From Ignelater luminosus (Eukaryota; Arthropoda; Insecta; Coleoptera; Elateridae): a DNA stretch of 64,000 nt. Shown piece after piece: positions 38,779 through 50,130 of this stretch (positions are counted from its first letter, which is position 1; every line of letters begins with the position of its first letter). Below the pieces are notes generated by a model, which did not search any database, was not told the origin of the DNA, and saw only the letters and a list, made by a program, of their open reading frames with translations. The position numbers were made by a program, and so were the translations under genes. Where the stretch lies: NCBI GenBank assembly GCA_011009095.1, contig VTPC01001715.1:93529-157528 (forward strand). Reading direction: 5' to 3'.

Positions 38779-38959
38779 GTTTCAGCCACTGATCCGGATT
38801 GTGGCGTGAATGCAATGGTAAATTACACTTTGGGTGATGGATTTGGAAAGCAAAAAGAATTCGAAGTGCGTTCGGCAACTGGAGAAATATGCATTTCCTC
38901 GAGTCTAGACTATGAAAATAGGAACGTGTATGAATTTCCAGTTATAGCAACCGACAGAG
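38779..38959 (+). CDS. Dachsous/Fat-class cadherin, internal exon
   Basis: A 181-bp internal exon with acceptor CAG at 38776-38778 and donor GTAAG at 38960. It starts in phase 0 and ends in phase 1. The translation has VSATDPDCGVNAMVNY, SATGEICISSSLDYE, YEFPVIATDR: the middle and end of one extracellular cadherin repeat, with the DxD calcium site, the (D)xGxNA motif and the A-T-D-R-G motif split by the intron. It joins in phase to the exon at 48934 to give ATDRGGLSTTAMVKI. Long cadherins of this class are adhesion receptors at the cell surface; Dachsous binds Fat and directs planar polarity and Hippo signalling. The 'DCGVNA' wording and the next exon favour Dachsous, but only about 220 residues are seen, so the exact member is inferred. 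Confidence 0.85.
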
Positions 38960-40049
38960 GTAAGATATCCTGTTTCCTATAAAAATTCTCTTTGTTGATA
39001 ATTGTCTGTACTGTGAATGCTAATTTTATTAACGTCTACTATTGTAATTGAAAAAAAAATCTAAAAGTCATGTTTTTCTTATTGTGGGTATAATCAGTTT
39101 AGTTTAGTTTTTACTCACCATTACTTTTTGGAATCAAAATTCAACACGAAAACATTCCAGTTTGTCTCATGGATTCAGAAGATGCAAAGCCGCTCGAGCA
39201 CATTTTGCTTTGCTCTGTATTCGTTTCCATTTAATCCTAATTTGATATTTCTTTCTATAAAATGTTTCAAACTGGAAGTTACTTTTGTTCTGAAATCAAA
39301 ATCAAAGTTACTTCAAGTATCCATTTCGCTTTGTTGTAGCCTGACATTAAATAATTTGCTGAATTTTATACTAATGTAAATTAATTTTGATGCAGTTTAA
39401 CCTATTTCAGATAGCTTTACATTCTCTTTCCTAGATTTTCCATAAATAGCTTGCTTAAGGAAGACTCTGAAATAGTAATACAAGAGATCTTTCTTGTTTA
39501 TATTGTTTGTTTTCTCTCCTTTCAAGTGGTAACTTTTTATGTTGTCTAGCCAGAATGTTCTTCTGCATTTCTAACACGATGAGAAACAATTTTCTGCAAA
39601 TCTTTAATTATCTTCTGAGTAAGACGATAATCTAACTGTGGTTGTCTCAAACATTTTTTATTTCTTCTACTTCATTAGTCTGCTATAGCTGAATTTGACG
39701 TAATGATACCATAAATTAACAGAAGAAGAGTCCTACCTTGATTACTACAAGGCCAAGGATATTTTCTCGATTTTTAATAAAATTTAAGTTTGTAGCTTCT
39801 CAGTAACTATTTTTGATTGAGATGAACGATCTTCCTTCGTTTCTGAAATTCTGCAAATTCAGCAATTTCTCATTTTTTATAAGTACCTGCGACAATATCC
39901 TTTGCACTCACTTATCAATTCTTAACGGGAAATAAATATCTTTCTAACAGTTACCAGATAACTTCCTACGTGCAATTCTCCCAGCTGATTTTTTGAAACT
40001 CAACTTCATTTCTATATTCTCTTGTTTGTCTCTCATTTTTAATCCCATC

Positions 40050-42130
40050 TGTAAAACCTACATTAGCGTTCTTTAATTTTGTACTGCATGCTGCACAGCA
40101 TCTCGAATAGGAATGGGCAGAATTGATCTTTCGGGCTTCGTTCAAAACCAACTTTCGAACAGACACATAATCAAGCCAATTTTGGCCAATTCGGCCCCGA
40201 ATGGACACATTTTCTTATCCTTGATCTCTCATAGTTGAGTTTTATACAGGCCGCCGGATTGCGTTTTATCCGAAAAAATAAATTTGACGCTTCTAATAGA
40301 ACCGTCATTTCTGGCAGAAGAAACTTGATAGAAACATAAAACTCAATCCAACAGCCCAAAATAGACAACAATCTAAATTTTCCATTTAATTTTCTAGCGT
40401 TTGACTGTCTGTTAGGAAAATGTGGCCCTTCGGGGCTGAGTTGGCTCGTACGCCAAAACTAAATTGTTTAATTAAATGTCTGCTCAAAAGTTGATTTTTA
40501 ATGAAAAATTTATTTTTGTACGAGCCAATTCTTCCCCGAAGGGCCACAGTTTCCTATCCTTGATCTAGGGAGTTTTTTTCGTATTACAGTTCTATACAAG
40601 CCGCCGGATTGCATTTTATCAAAAGAAATAAATTTGACGTTCCTAAGACAACCTCATTTCTGGCAGAAGAAACTTGATAGAAACATAAAACTCAATCCAA
40701 CAGCCCAAAATAGACAACAATCTAAATTTCCCATTTAATTTTCTAGCGTTTGACTGTATGTCAGAAAAATGTAGCCCTTCGGGGCTGTATTGGCTCGTAC
40801 GCCAAAACTAAATTGTTTGATTAAATGTCTGCTCAAAAGTTGATTTTTAATAAAAAATTTATCTTTGTACGAGCCAATTCTGCTCCGAAGGGCCACATTT
40901 TCCTATCCTTGATCTAGGAAGTTTTTTTCGTATTGCAGTTCTATACAAGCCGCCGGACTGCATTTTATCCAAAAGAAATAAATTTGACGTTCCTAAGACA
41001 ACCTCATTTCTGGCAGAAGAAACTTGATAGAAACATAAAACTCAATCGAACAGCCCAAAATAGACAACAATCTAAATTTTCCATTTAATTTTCTAGCGTT
41101 TGACTGTATGTCAGAAAAATGTAGCCCTTCGGGGCTGTATTGGCTCGTACGCCAAAACTAAATTGTTTGATTAAATGTCTGCTCAAAAGTTGATTTTTAA
41201 TAAAAAAATTTATCTTTGTACGAGCCAATTCTGCTCCGAAGGGCCACATTTTCCTATCCTTGATCTAGGGAGTTTTTTTCGTATTACAGTTCTATACAAG
41301 CCGCCGGATTGCATTTTATCCAAAAGAAATAAATTTGACGTTCCTAAGACAACCCTCATTTCTGGCAGAAGAAACTTGATAGAAACATAAAACTCAATCC
41401 AACACCCAAAGCAGACAACAATCTTTATTTTCCATTTAATTTTTTAGCGTTTAACAGCCTGTCAGAAAAATGTGCCCTTTCGGCGCTGAATTGGCTCGTA
41501 TGCCAAAACTAAATTTTTTGTTTAAATGTCTGCTCAAAAGTTTGTTTTTAATGAGAAATTTGTCTTTGTATGAGCCAATTCGGCCCCGAAGGGCCGCATT
41601 TTCGTAGCTTTAAGATAGGAAGTTTTTCTCGTATTAGAGTTCTATACGGGCCGCAATATTGAATCGAAAAAAAATAAATTTGACGTTTCTAAGAGAACTC
41701 GCATTTCCGGCAAAAAAAACTGAATGGAAATATAATACTCAATCCAAAAGGCCAAAACAGACAACAATCTAAATTTTTCATTTGATTTTCTAGCGTTTGA
41801 TAGTCTGCCAGGAAAACGTGGCCCTTCGGAGTTGAATTAGCTCGCAGGCCAAAACTAAGTTTTTTGATTAAATGTCTGCTCAAAAGTTTGTTTTTAATGA
41901 AAAATTTGTCTTTGTATGAGAGAATTCGACCCCGAAGAGCGGCATTTTCCTATCCTTGATCTAGAGAATCTTTTTCAGATTAGATTTTATCCTAAAGAAA
42001 TAAATTTGACGCTCCTAAGAGAACTCTCATTTCTGGCAAGAGAAACTTGATAGAAACGTAATCCTCAATACAAAAGGCCAAAACAGACAACATTTTCCAT
42101 TTAATTGTCTAGGGTTTGACAGTCTGCCAT
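40050..42130. repeat. Tandem array, 350-bp unit, five copies, each with an internal inverted repeat
   Basis: The marker 'gcccttcgg' (or a one-base variant) starts at 40425, 40774, 41124, 41474 and 41821, giving a period of 347-350 bp. Each unit has two inverted arms of about 28 bp, for example 40424-40451 ('ggcccttcggggctgagttg', then 'gctcgtac') and 40518-40545, with 3-4 mismatches and about 66 bp between them. Copies 2 and 3 are nearly identical; copies at the edges are more diverged, and a related partial unit precedes the array at 40055-40200. The arms resemble hAT-type ends, so the array may have grown from a MITE. ORFs at 40171, 41175 and 41689 lie inside it and are not genes. Confidence 0.85.
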
Positions 42131-42659
42131 CCACTGATCTAAATATCCAAAGAAGATTTTAGATTATGTCTGATTTCTCCACTCTTTAGTTATTGTGTGT
42201 ATCTATTAGTTTGTAAGATGTGGTTTTGACTTCAACAAGGTTTCTTAATTGGTATTAAGTATCTACCAAGTTACATGGATCTAGATCTTTTTCAATAGGA
42301 CTGTCATTTTCTCTACTTCCGCCTTCTTCAATCTTGGTTTATTTCATTGGTAGGCACGCCTCTAAGATTGTTCACAAATGCATGACTGTTCAAAGAAAAA
42401 TGATACATGACTTATCTTGACTGAAAATACTTCCTCTGTATGTAGGTAACGTCTCGACTATTTTGATACATTGACTAACTAGAATAATAATAAACTGCAG
42501 GGAACCAGCTGGTCGAGTTTGACTGAAAGAGAGATTGTTGTGCAGCTTTCTCAAAAAGAAGAATTTCAGTGCATCCTCTACAGACAGAGAGATGAGAAGA
42601 CAAATCGTTTAGGGCATAATCTTTTCAGTTTTTAGCTTGAAAACTGTATGCGTAAGAAG

Positions 42660-43320
42660 CGCAGTGATCTGGTTGAATAGAAGTGATAATGATAAGGTAG
42701 TTGTCCCGGCAGGATCGAATGAGAGTCTAGTTAAGTGAATGGCTTAGACCTACAATGACATCGTTGTCCATCCAAGTTGCTGAGATGGATCTTCGGACAT
42801 TCCCGGTTGCCGTTTCAGGTGATCTTTCAATTTCCCAGTTGGGATGGCGAACTAGCTCTAGTGGTGGTAATGAACGGCGATGAAACATGGTGTCCAAAGT
42901 TCTCGTCCATCCGTACAACACAAGACATTGGTAAACCCGCAGTACTTGCGCACGCAGGCACGGCAAGAAGCTTAAGTACGAGCTGAAGATGAAGTACGAA
43001 CGGCAGAAAATTCAACAGGAGAATTAAGGATTAATATGGTCGAAGCGAGTTACCATTTGCGAAGTGTTTGCTTGTTTTTTAATTTGATGAGGGCAGAAGA
43101 AGAAAAAGAAAAAACAAAACGCAGTCACTACTTTTCAGGAAAAGGTGGTGTCTGACGGCCAAGCGAATAGTACTGGCAGGTGGTCTGCGTAATGCCTCGA
43201 TCTATTGCAGAAGCAAGGTGGAGAGCACGTATAATTTGACGGCTGCAACTGTGAGCTTTCAGCGAAGGACGTTTTCATTCTTCCGAGAAACATTAGATCC
43301 TACATTCCTTACTGAATGAC
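42660..43320. repeat. Dispersed repeat, copy 2 (unclassified transposon relic)
   Basis: A GC-raised segment within the cadherin intron with local similarity to 34780-35720, including the minus-strand peptide PPLELVRHPNW (PPLEPICHPDW in the other copy). Overlapping broken ORFs of 79, 62 and 69 codons arise here. No domain is recognised. It is probably a decayed mobile element rather than a gene. Confidence 0.4.
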
Positions 43321-45856
43321 TTTTCGAAATCTTGATGCAGGTTTCTATAACAAATTCTTCAATGTCAAAATTTCTCTTGGAATCATGAAAACACCATAAC
43401 GAACGATGAAAGTTTTGTTCCTCAGTAAGCTTTAGGAAACTAGCAACAGTTTGTTACAAAATGCGTTATTCAGATTATTTTAAACTGTCACAGTATGGTA
43501 GGTCTGAGTCAAGTCCAGGCATTGCAAGAGTATCATTCTTCGTTATGTTGCAAGAGACCCTAGAAACCATTACAAGGCTCAATAGAAAAATCCAGGAGAC
43601 AAGGAAGAAAAGCAAATTGTGTGATGAGAAGGCCCTGATTGAACCCTAACACAGAAGAACTCGTCTAACGTTAGTACGTGATCACATCGATTGGTAACTT
43701 TGCTACTGAACTCCAGTTGTCTTCAATGATGAGTCTAGATTTTATCTGAATATTTAAGAGGATGGAAAGGTCCTGGTGAAAGATATCCACAAGCGACTAT
43801 TCAGAAAAGAGGTAGATTCAGGAACAAATACTTCGAAGAAGTTCTAAACATTCATGTCTCATCAATGATAGTTGGAATCGAGTCCAGGTTCATTCTTAAT
43901 TAGAATGTATCGGTAAAATGAGGATCTTTAACAGTTTTGACAGAGAAACGCCATTGCAAACCAGGAATAAAGAAAATACTGCCCTTAGGGGAAAACATCT
44001 AACTTTGAAAATTTTATTTTTGTGCATCATCAGCGACTTCATGAGTTAAAATCAAAAAAGGATGACGCATAGAGTAGACGATTTCTTTATCAGGCTGGAA
44101 ATTCTTTTGCTGCTGTTCTTTAGAAATGAAAATTGTAAAATCTGCCTTTTATTTGTGAACAGTAGAAGCAGAAACATCTTCATACGTCTTTATTCACATA
44201 CTCTTCAATTATTTCAAACACTGCGCGGTATGAACAGTTAAAATGCTTATTAAAACCTTTTATGTGTGTATCAATAATAACACAATAAAAAGAAACTAAC
44301 CGTAATAATTGTCTATTGAAAGTAAAGTTGCATAGCAAGGTTGTCAGTTTATGGTGCTCTTGTTATAAAGTAAACATTACCGCATGTATTATCGTTTTTA
44401 ATGATGTCATAGGGCGCATTTTCCTGTTGTTAACTGACAATTACTACCGGTTTCTGAATAAAAAGTGAGTTGCAGCTTATCCCTTTAGGGAACACCCGTA
44501 GTGTATGCGTTTATATATTTGGAATGCGGATGAAAATTACTTTTTACGTGTACCTAAGTACTGCAAGCATCTTCAAGAAGTTACCGAGGATTTTATTTGC
44601 GTTCATCTATTGAAATTCAAATAACTTTTCAGCAGTCTTGAAGCCGGAAACGATGTTTATTGTATTAAATCAGGGATAGTGTTTTCGATTTGCAGCACAG
44701 CTGGTACAATGCGACGTATTTTATTCGCAGAAATTCTTAGGAATTTCAAACAATGTAAGAATTTTGTAATACTGCGGAAGCAAACAGTGCATAGCGAGGT
44801 ATCTATAACCTATTAAGTATTTATGAAGTGCAAACAAGACAAAACAAAGCGAAAATCACGATGTCATTCTTTAGAATAGCTACTCACGAGATCGTGAATT
44901 GCTATGTTTCAACGCCCCTTTGCATCTGTGTGCTTTACAGAAATCTTCATCTCGTATTGTCTCAGCTTTTTAAAAATGATAAAACGTCTTGTCAAGTCTA
45001 CAAATTGTCTAATAAAAATAGAGTTAATTATAGAAAAAATTCTTTCTTAATTACCGTTACTTCCATCAACGTTTATTCACTGATAGTTTTAGGAACACTG
45101 GTATAGCTTGATAAATATGCTGTCGACAGATCGTTTCTTTAATATAAATCACCGTACAATTTCAGAATTTTAAAAAAGTTGTATTGAAAGACGGCTATAG
45201 CAATATTTGCTTCAATAAGTTCCGTTAAAAATCGGATGATTAATAGCGGGAAGATAATTTTTTTGCTAAGTATTTTCTTTATCTATGTTCTCACTTCCAA
45301 CGAGGAATTTTTTTTAGAAAAACATTTATATTAACATCGTATTTTTCTCCACGATACATACCATCTAATCGAGTTTACAAATTGCTGCAAGGTCGATTCT
45401 CTGAATTAATGATTTAGGTGACATCCTGAACTTTTTATAAATATATGTAGTATAACTCGAGGAATGTATTACTGCTATATGTAAATTGAAACATTAATGT
45501 TTTTATTAAATTACGCCCTTATTTAGTTGTCAGCTTAATCATCACAGGAATTAATCATTTTAAATTTTAAAATTTATTTAGTGCTTTCTTTCGTTTTGTC
45601 AATTAATTTTATTTGATTTATTAGAGTTGCAAAAAAAACGATAAGAGCAAAGAGTGCATTTACCTGCTCTGATTTCTTTTAGAACCTCGCAATTTAATTA
45701 AAGATTCTTTCAAGATTCCCAAACCGAAATTGTGTAACGTTATCTATCAGATTTCCTTTCACTAAAATTTTAAAAGGAAAATATTTTAGAATTTTGAAAA
45801 TTTCCAAGCTTTCTCTTCCTAGATTTCTCGGTAAATTTTATTTTCGAAAATCTCAT

Positions 45857-45864
45857 TATATAAA
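45857..45864 (+). promoter_or_regulatory. TATA box of the nested odorant-binding protein gene
   Basis: TATATAAA lies 70-77 nt before the ATG. An initiator-like TCAGA follows at 45879-45883, about 24 nt further on, and an arthropod-type TCAGT at 45908. The first spacing is near the usual 25-30 nt. The assignment rests on motif and position only. Confidence 0.45.
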
Positions 45865-45933
45865 GCCTGCGAAAACAATCAGAAATCAAACCAACTCGAA
45901 CAGCCTTTCAGTCAACAGCGTCTTCGATTCAAA

Positions 45934-46513
45934 ATGAAGTGTTCAGTTATTTTGTTATTAGCTTTTGCTATCCACGTAGCACAGTTGATACCACAAGATG
46001 TAAGTACCCTTTTTAAAATCCTACCAAGAAGGTTAAATTTTTTATTTTTAGAACTTTCGTGAAATTCTTTCCGTGTGGAGAAAAACCATCGAGCCTTACA
46101 TGAGTGAATGCATGTGCGAAACCCGTGCAACACCCGATATGACAGAAAACTTCTTCCAAAATGGTGAAATAACAAGCGACCCTTGTTTCAAGTGCAGCTT
46201 AAAGTGTTACGCGCAAAAACTGGGCATATTTTCTCCTTCGGGAAACGTCAATATCACAATACTTAAGGATGCTGCATATGGCGTGGATGAAGCTACGGTC
46301 CTTAAATGTAGTCACATCAATCATCAAGACCAGTGTCAAAAAGCTTTCCAAATGCTGATGTGCCTTTATAATAGTATCAGACCACCACAACCACGTTTAC
46401 CTCCTTCTAAACCTGTACAAACTTATTTGTCCGTCACTCCTGCTAGTAGCAAGTTTAGGCTTTACAATCCTCTTAGCCAGTATTTCTTAGATGGTGGAAG
46501 AAGTGAAAAGTGA
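45934..46513 (+). CDS. Odorant-binding protein, secreted, nested in a cadherin intron (2 exons)
   Basis: Exon 1 is 45934-45999, the intron 46000-46051 (52 bp, GTAAGT...TTTTTAG, phase 0), exon 2 46052-46513; 175 residues in all. Residues 1-17 (MKCSVILLLAFAIHVAQ) form a signal peptide. The mature part follows the insect OBP pattern: C42, C70, C74 (C-x3-C), C108, C117, C126 (C-x8-C at the end). These six cysteines normally form three disulfides around a hydrophobic ligand pocket. Two extra cysteines, C44 and C67, could form a fourth bond. A proline-rich tail of about 45 residues follows C126, longer than in classical OBPs, which usually end within about 15 residues. OBPs carry odorants or other small lipophilic molecules in sensillar lymph or haemolymph; the ligand is unknown. 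TATA and AATAAA motifs flank the gene, so it looks like an independent transcription unit. Confidence 0.9.
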
Positions 46514-46553
46514 AATCTTGATTTAAGTTAGAAACTGTTTTATTTAATTTCTA

Positions 46554-46559
46554 AATAAA
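46554..46559 (+). terminator. Polyadenylation signal AATAAA of the OBP gene
   Basis: AATAAA 41 nt after the stop codon, giving a short 3' UTR typical of OBP genes. It ends the nested transcript well before the next cadherin exon. Confidence 0.6.
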
Positions 46560-48933
46560 CGTTTTGGAAATTTTGATTAATTTTGCTTCTTTTTCACGCC
46601 TTACATGGTTAAGGGAAACTGCCTTAGCAGAAAACATAATTTTGGTGAAATAGCAACACTGTGTAAGTACTGTTTAATGGATTTAACTTATAAACCACCT
46701 AAATGCGGAGGAGATCTTTGGAGAAAGCTTCTGGAGCTTCTTCAATAAAATTATTTTCGTTTTGTTTTGTTTTTGTTCTTGAAACAGACCATTGTAATTC
46801 AAAGAAGTTACAGTAAGATTAAACCACTTGGCAAGACTGTCATTTGCAGGTGATTGCGTTAAACTCAAAATACAAAAATATTGATAGATCCATTATTGTT
46901 GTTACTTATTTCTTTCTTCATTCTCCATTTTGTACAACCAGAATTGAGAACATCTAATATCTTGCAGAATTAGAAACTTGAAGAAGATACTTTTGCTTGT
47001 TCTTTTAAACGTTGTGGTTTATCAAGCTTTAGGAAGTTCGATATGGATGTGGCTAGAGTGAATATGCTAGCATTTCCAAAGGTTATGAGAGAATTTGGAC
47101 TCTTGTCCAATACCAGAAAGAGCAGTGTAACATGCATGGTTGCATTTGGAATGTATAAGAAGGTGAAGGAGATCATGGATCTTTCCTTCGTGGCGATTAG
47201 CCCGGTTTAGGTATCGAGTCTAAAGAGACAGTTGTTAGAAGATCTCTCGGGTTCTCTTTAAGTCTCAGCAGTGTCTGAATACCTCATAGAATCTTGTCCA
47301 GCTACTTCCATTATCCATTTTGGCTCCAAAGACTTACGATATTTCGTGAGTCTGAGATTGCTCGCTTTCGAGTAATTGCTGTCCTGAGAAGGTTTCTGTA
47401 AGCAAGGAGTGACTTTACTGCTTTACCATCTAACCTCTAGAGGTCGCCTCGACTTGAACAACATGTTTAAGGCATCTTATCCCGACTTACGGAATTAAAA
47501 TAATTCAAGGTGGTAGCTATACCAGGTCACAAGCAAAAAGGGTGAATCGTTTGGAAGAAGCGTAGCTATGCTGCTGATTCCAGAATCCATTCCATTGCAG
47601 GTGATCGATAGCCAGGTGGCTGCTACTTTTCGGCACGTCCGAGTCTGTTGTACCTTGCCCTAGCACAGTGTGTAAAGTGGGTAGTCAGCTCAAAGTCTTT
47701 TAGCTAGAATTACGATACTATTCCTTTCAAGGTCAAGGTTCAACCAGATGTCCAGTCGCATGCTAGTCAACTCACATCGAATACATAGCTAGAACATCAG
47801 TCCCCAATAATGTGTCCTGTTATTCGACAAGGCCTTTGTGCATCAGTGTTGATGATCTGTTTGAAATAATGGATTTAAATACCTGACTGGCCAGTAAAAG
47901 ATGAAACGCAACCAGCACATAACCTAGATGATCCTGTTCAAGAATCCTACTACATCAGAAAGAATACTTTCTATGAGTTCCACATGCAAGCTTGGAATTC
48001 TGAAGCAGCTGCTTTCAGTTTTCACATTGGGATCATCATCAGAAAATGCCGTCTTGGAATTCTTCATGCTCACAAGTTTTTACGGAGTATCATCCTGCCT
48101 GCTCTGAATCTATTTCACTTTAGAGAAACCTTTCTTGAAGGAGAGAAAATAATGTTATTTGAATAACCTCCACCTCCTGAACAAGATATGCAAAATATCT
48201 TAGATTCCACAGGCAAATATAAGCCTCTAATTGAACTGCACAAGCACATTTCATATTTTAAAAACTCTTCTCTAGGTCCTTTCAGCAAAAAATCGAGATA
48301 GGAAGCAAAGCATTCATCTACTCTTGAGATATTAACTCGCTCTACTAAACTCAATTGATCCAGCAGTTTCGATTATTATTTTTAGATTCCTTTGAATATT
48401 CTTTTTGGCTTAGATTTAGTTTTGGGAATCAGTTGTTGTGCTTTCTTATCATGTTCTCCGGGTAGGAGAGAAGAATTTGATTTAAGAACATAATTGATGA
48501 TCCATGACGTCATTTAACAGCAATGTATTGATAATCACTTGTCTGAAAATTCTACAAGGAAGCAAATAATCGAGAATTTTGTTTCGATACTACAAAAACC
48601 GTCTACTTAAATTTTATTTTCAGTCAGTTCATGTGTTATGGCCTGTTAGGTTTTACATTTTATACAGAACAAATCCAAGAAATATGCTACTACTATCTGA
48701 TTATGCCAATCATGATTAGAATCTCTCAAATGATCATTTAGAAGTTTCAGTCTCATTGTACTTTTGGTTTTACCTATACTCAAGTCAGTAAATTGACACG
48801 TATGTTCATTAAGATCATGGGATTAGAATCAAAATAGAATTCTTTGTAATGAAGTTAGATTGCGAGCAGCATAAGAAGAATTATTTACAAAGCTTCCTAA
48901 GTTTGTTTTTAACTTTCTTTTTCTGAATTTCAG

Positions 48934-49419
48934 GTGGTCTCAGCACGACAGCGATGGTGAAAATCCAAGTAACCGACGTAAACGACAACCGGCCGACATT
49001 CTATCCCCGCGAGTACAACGTTTCGTTACGTGAAGGTGGCGCATCATCTTCAGCTACAACTCCACTTGTGGTCGTCGCAGCTACCGATCCGGATTCTGGC
49101 CGTTACGGTTCCGTAGTGTACAGGATAGTGACAGGAAATGACGCGGGTTTATTCAGGATAGATAAGAATAGTGGCGAGATCTTTGTGAGCCGGCCCAATT
49201 TATTATCGACGCGAAGCCAGCCGTTTCACCATCTGAATATTTCCGCTAGTGACGGTGGTGGTTTAAAGTCTATTGCCGACGCTGAAGTGTTCATAAGTGT
49301 AATCGATTCCGCGCAACGTCCGCCGATCTTTGAACAAACGCGTTATACGTATTCGATTCGGGAAGATGCGAAAAGGGATACTTTCGTTGGTTCTGTTAAA
49401 GCGGCCGTCATGGATTCTG
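48934..49419 (+). CDS. Dachsous/Fat-class cadherin, internal exon with repeat boundary
   Basis: A 486-bp exon, acceptor TTTCAG ending at 48933, donor GTGAGT at 49420, phase 1 at both ends. The translation continues the repeat begun at 38779: GGLSTTAMVKIQVTDVNDNR, then P-T-F, the canonical calcium-binding linker DxNDNxPxF. A full cadherin repeat follows: YNVSLREGG, AATDPDSGRYGSVVYRI, GLFRIDKNSGEIFV, ISASDGGGLKSIADAEVFIS. The next linker is VIDSAQRPPIFE, where the DxNDN residues are replaced by D-S-A-Q-R. The start of another repeat (YSIREDAKRDTFVGSV) runs to the donor. REYNVSLREG and the QRPPIF linker are what I would expect in Dachsous, but this is recall, not alignment. No further cadherin exon was recognised to the window end. 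Confidence 0.9.
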
Positions 49420-49607
49420 GTGAGTAATTTAATTTTATACCATCTTAAAGCAGAAAGGTGTTTACATGGAAAGTAATTTTTTATAACGACTTTATGGGTG
49501 ATTATTCGTCGAATTGCAATTTAAAATCAAATAAACATAAAATGTAATGAGTGTTTTTATTAGGAATTTATAGGCACTAACGACGAAGAGAGCGTGGTTT
49601 TATAGGT

Positions 49608-49667
49608 AAGCTTCAGTTACCCCCTAGATAGGTTAATCAGTTATCTTGTTAATTGTAAGTGAAGCTT
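49608..49667. repeat. Hairpin, 13-bp arms with one mismatch
   Basis: AAGCTTCAGTTAC at 49608-49620 pairs with GTAAGTGAAGCTT at 49655-49667 (12 of 13), with a 34-nt loop. It may be a short inverted-repeat element; function unknown. Confidence 0.5.
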
Positions 49668-50071
49668 GAAGGCATCTAGAGAGAGACATGGTAATAGTGC
49701 TGTGGTAGCAGCTGTTTATTATAACTACTTAGGACGGAAAAATGAGGTTAATTGGATTAGAAAACTTAATAACCAAGAGATGCCACCTTCAATAGATGTG
49801 ACTCGACTCAAACTTTTTTGTGTATTACTGTATTAACAACGTGGAATTTAAAAGCAATTTCTCGCTGCACTAACCTAATATGCAAACTAACAAGTTAAAA
49901 GCCATTAATAATGTCATTTGCTCTGGAAATGAGTTGCGCTAGTCAAGGTCATTCTTGGTGCCCCTCAGCCGAGAGCACGACTGCTATAAATTCAGAATGC
50001 TAAGAATAACCAGACACTGTGGTATTTCAACAAATACATAATACTACACCGCTCTACGTGACGAAACAGAG

Positions 50072-50130
50072 AGTCAGTCGTGAAAACACAGTGAGCTCAA
50101 AAAGCTCCCCTTGTTTTCACGATTATGACT
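50072..50130. repeat. 59-nt imperfect hairpin, about 22 paired bases
   Basis: The left arm 50072-50097 pairs with 50103-50130: 5 bp, an internal loop, 11 consecutive bp (TCGTGAAAACA with TGTTTTCACGA), two mismatches, one pair, one mismatch, 5 bp, then a 5-nt loop. The size is like a microRNA precursor, but no expression or conservation can be judged here. Confidence 0.45.

Larger units (their letters stand above)
38960..48933 (+). other. 9974-bp cadherin intron
   Basis: A phase-1 intron with a GTAAG donor and TTTCAG acceptor; joining its ends keeps the cadherin frame. It contains the 350-bp array (40.2-42.1 kb), a dispersed repeat (42.66-43.32 kb) and a full odorant-binding protein gene on the same strand (45934-46513). 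The rest, 38960-40050, 43320-45850 and 46560-48930, shows no gene. The 46.9-48.3 kb part has higher GC and looks like decayed repeat sequence that I cannot classify. Confidence 0.8.

Noticed and set aside
39128..39379. 83-codon ORF just after the cadherin donor site
   Set aside because: Lies in the intron, translation is low complexity and not cadherin-like.
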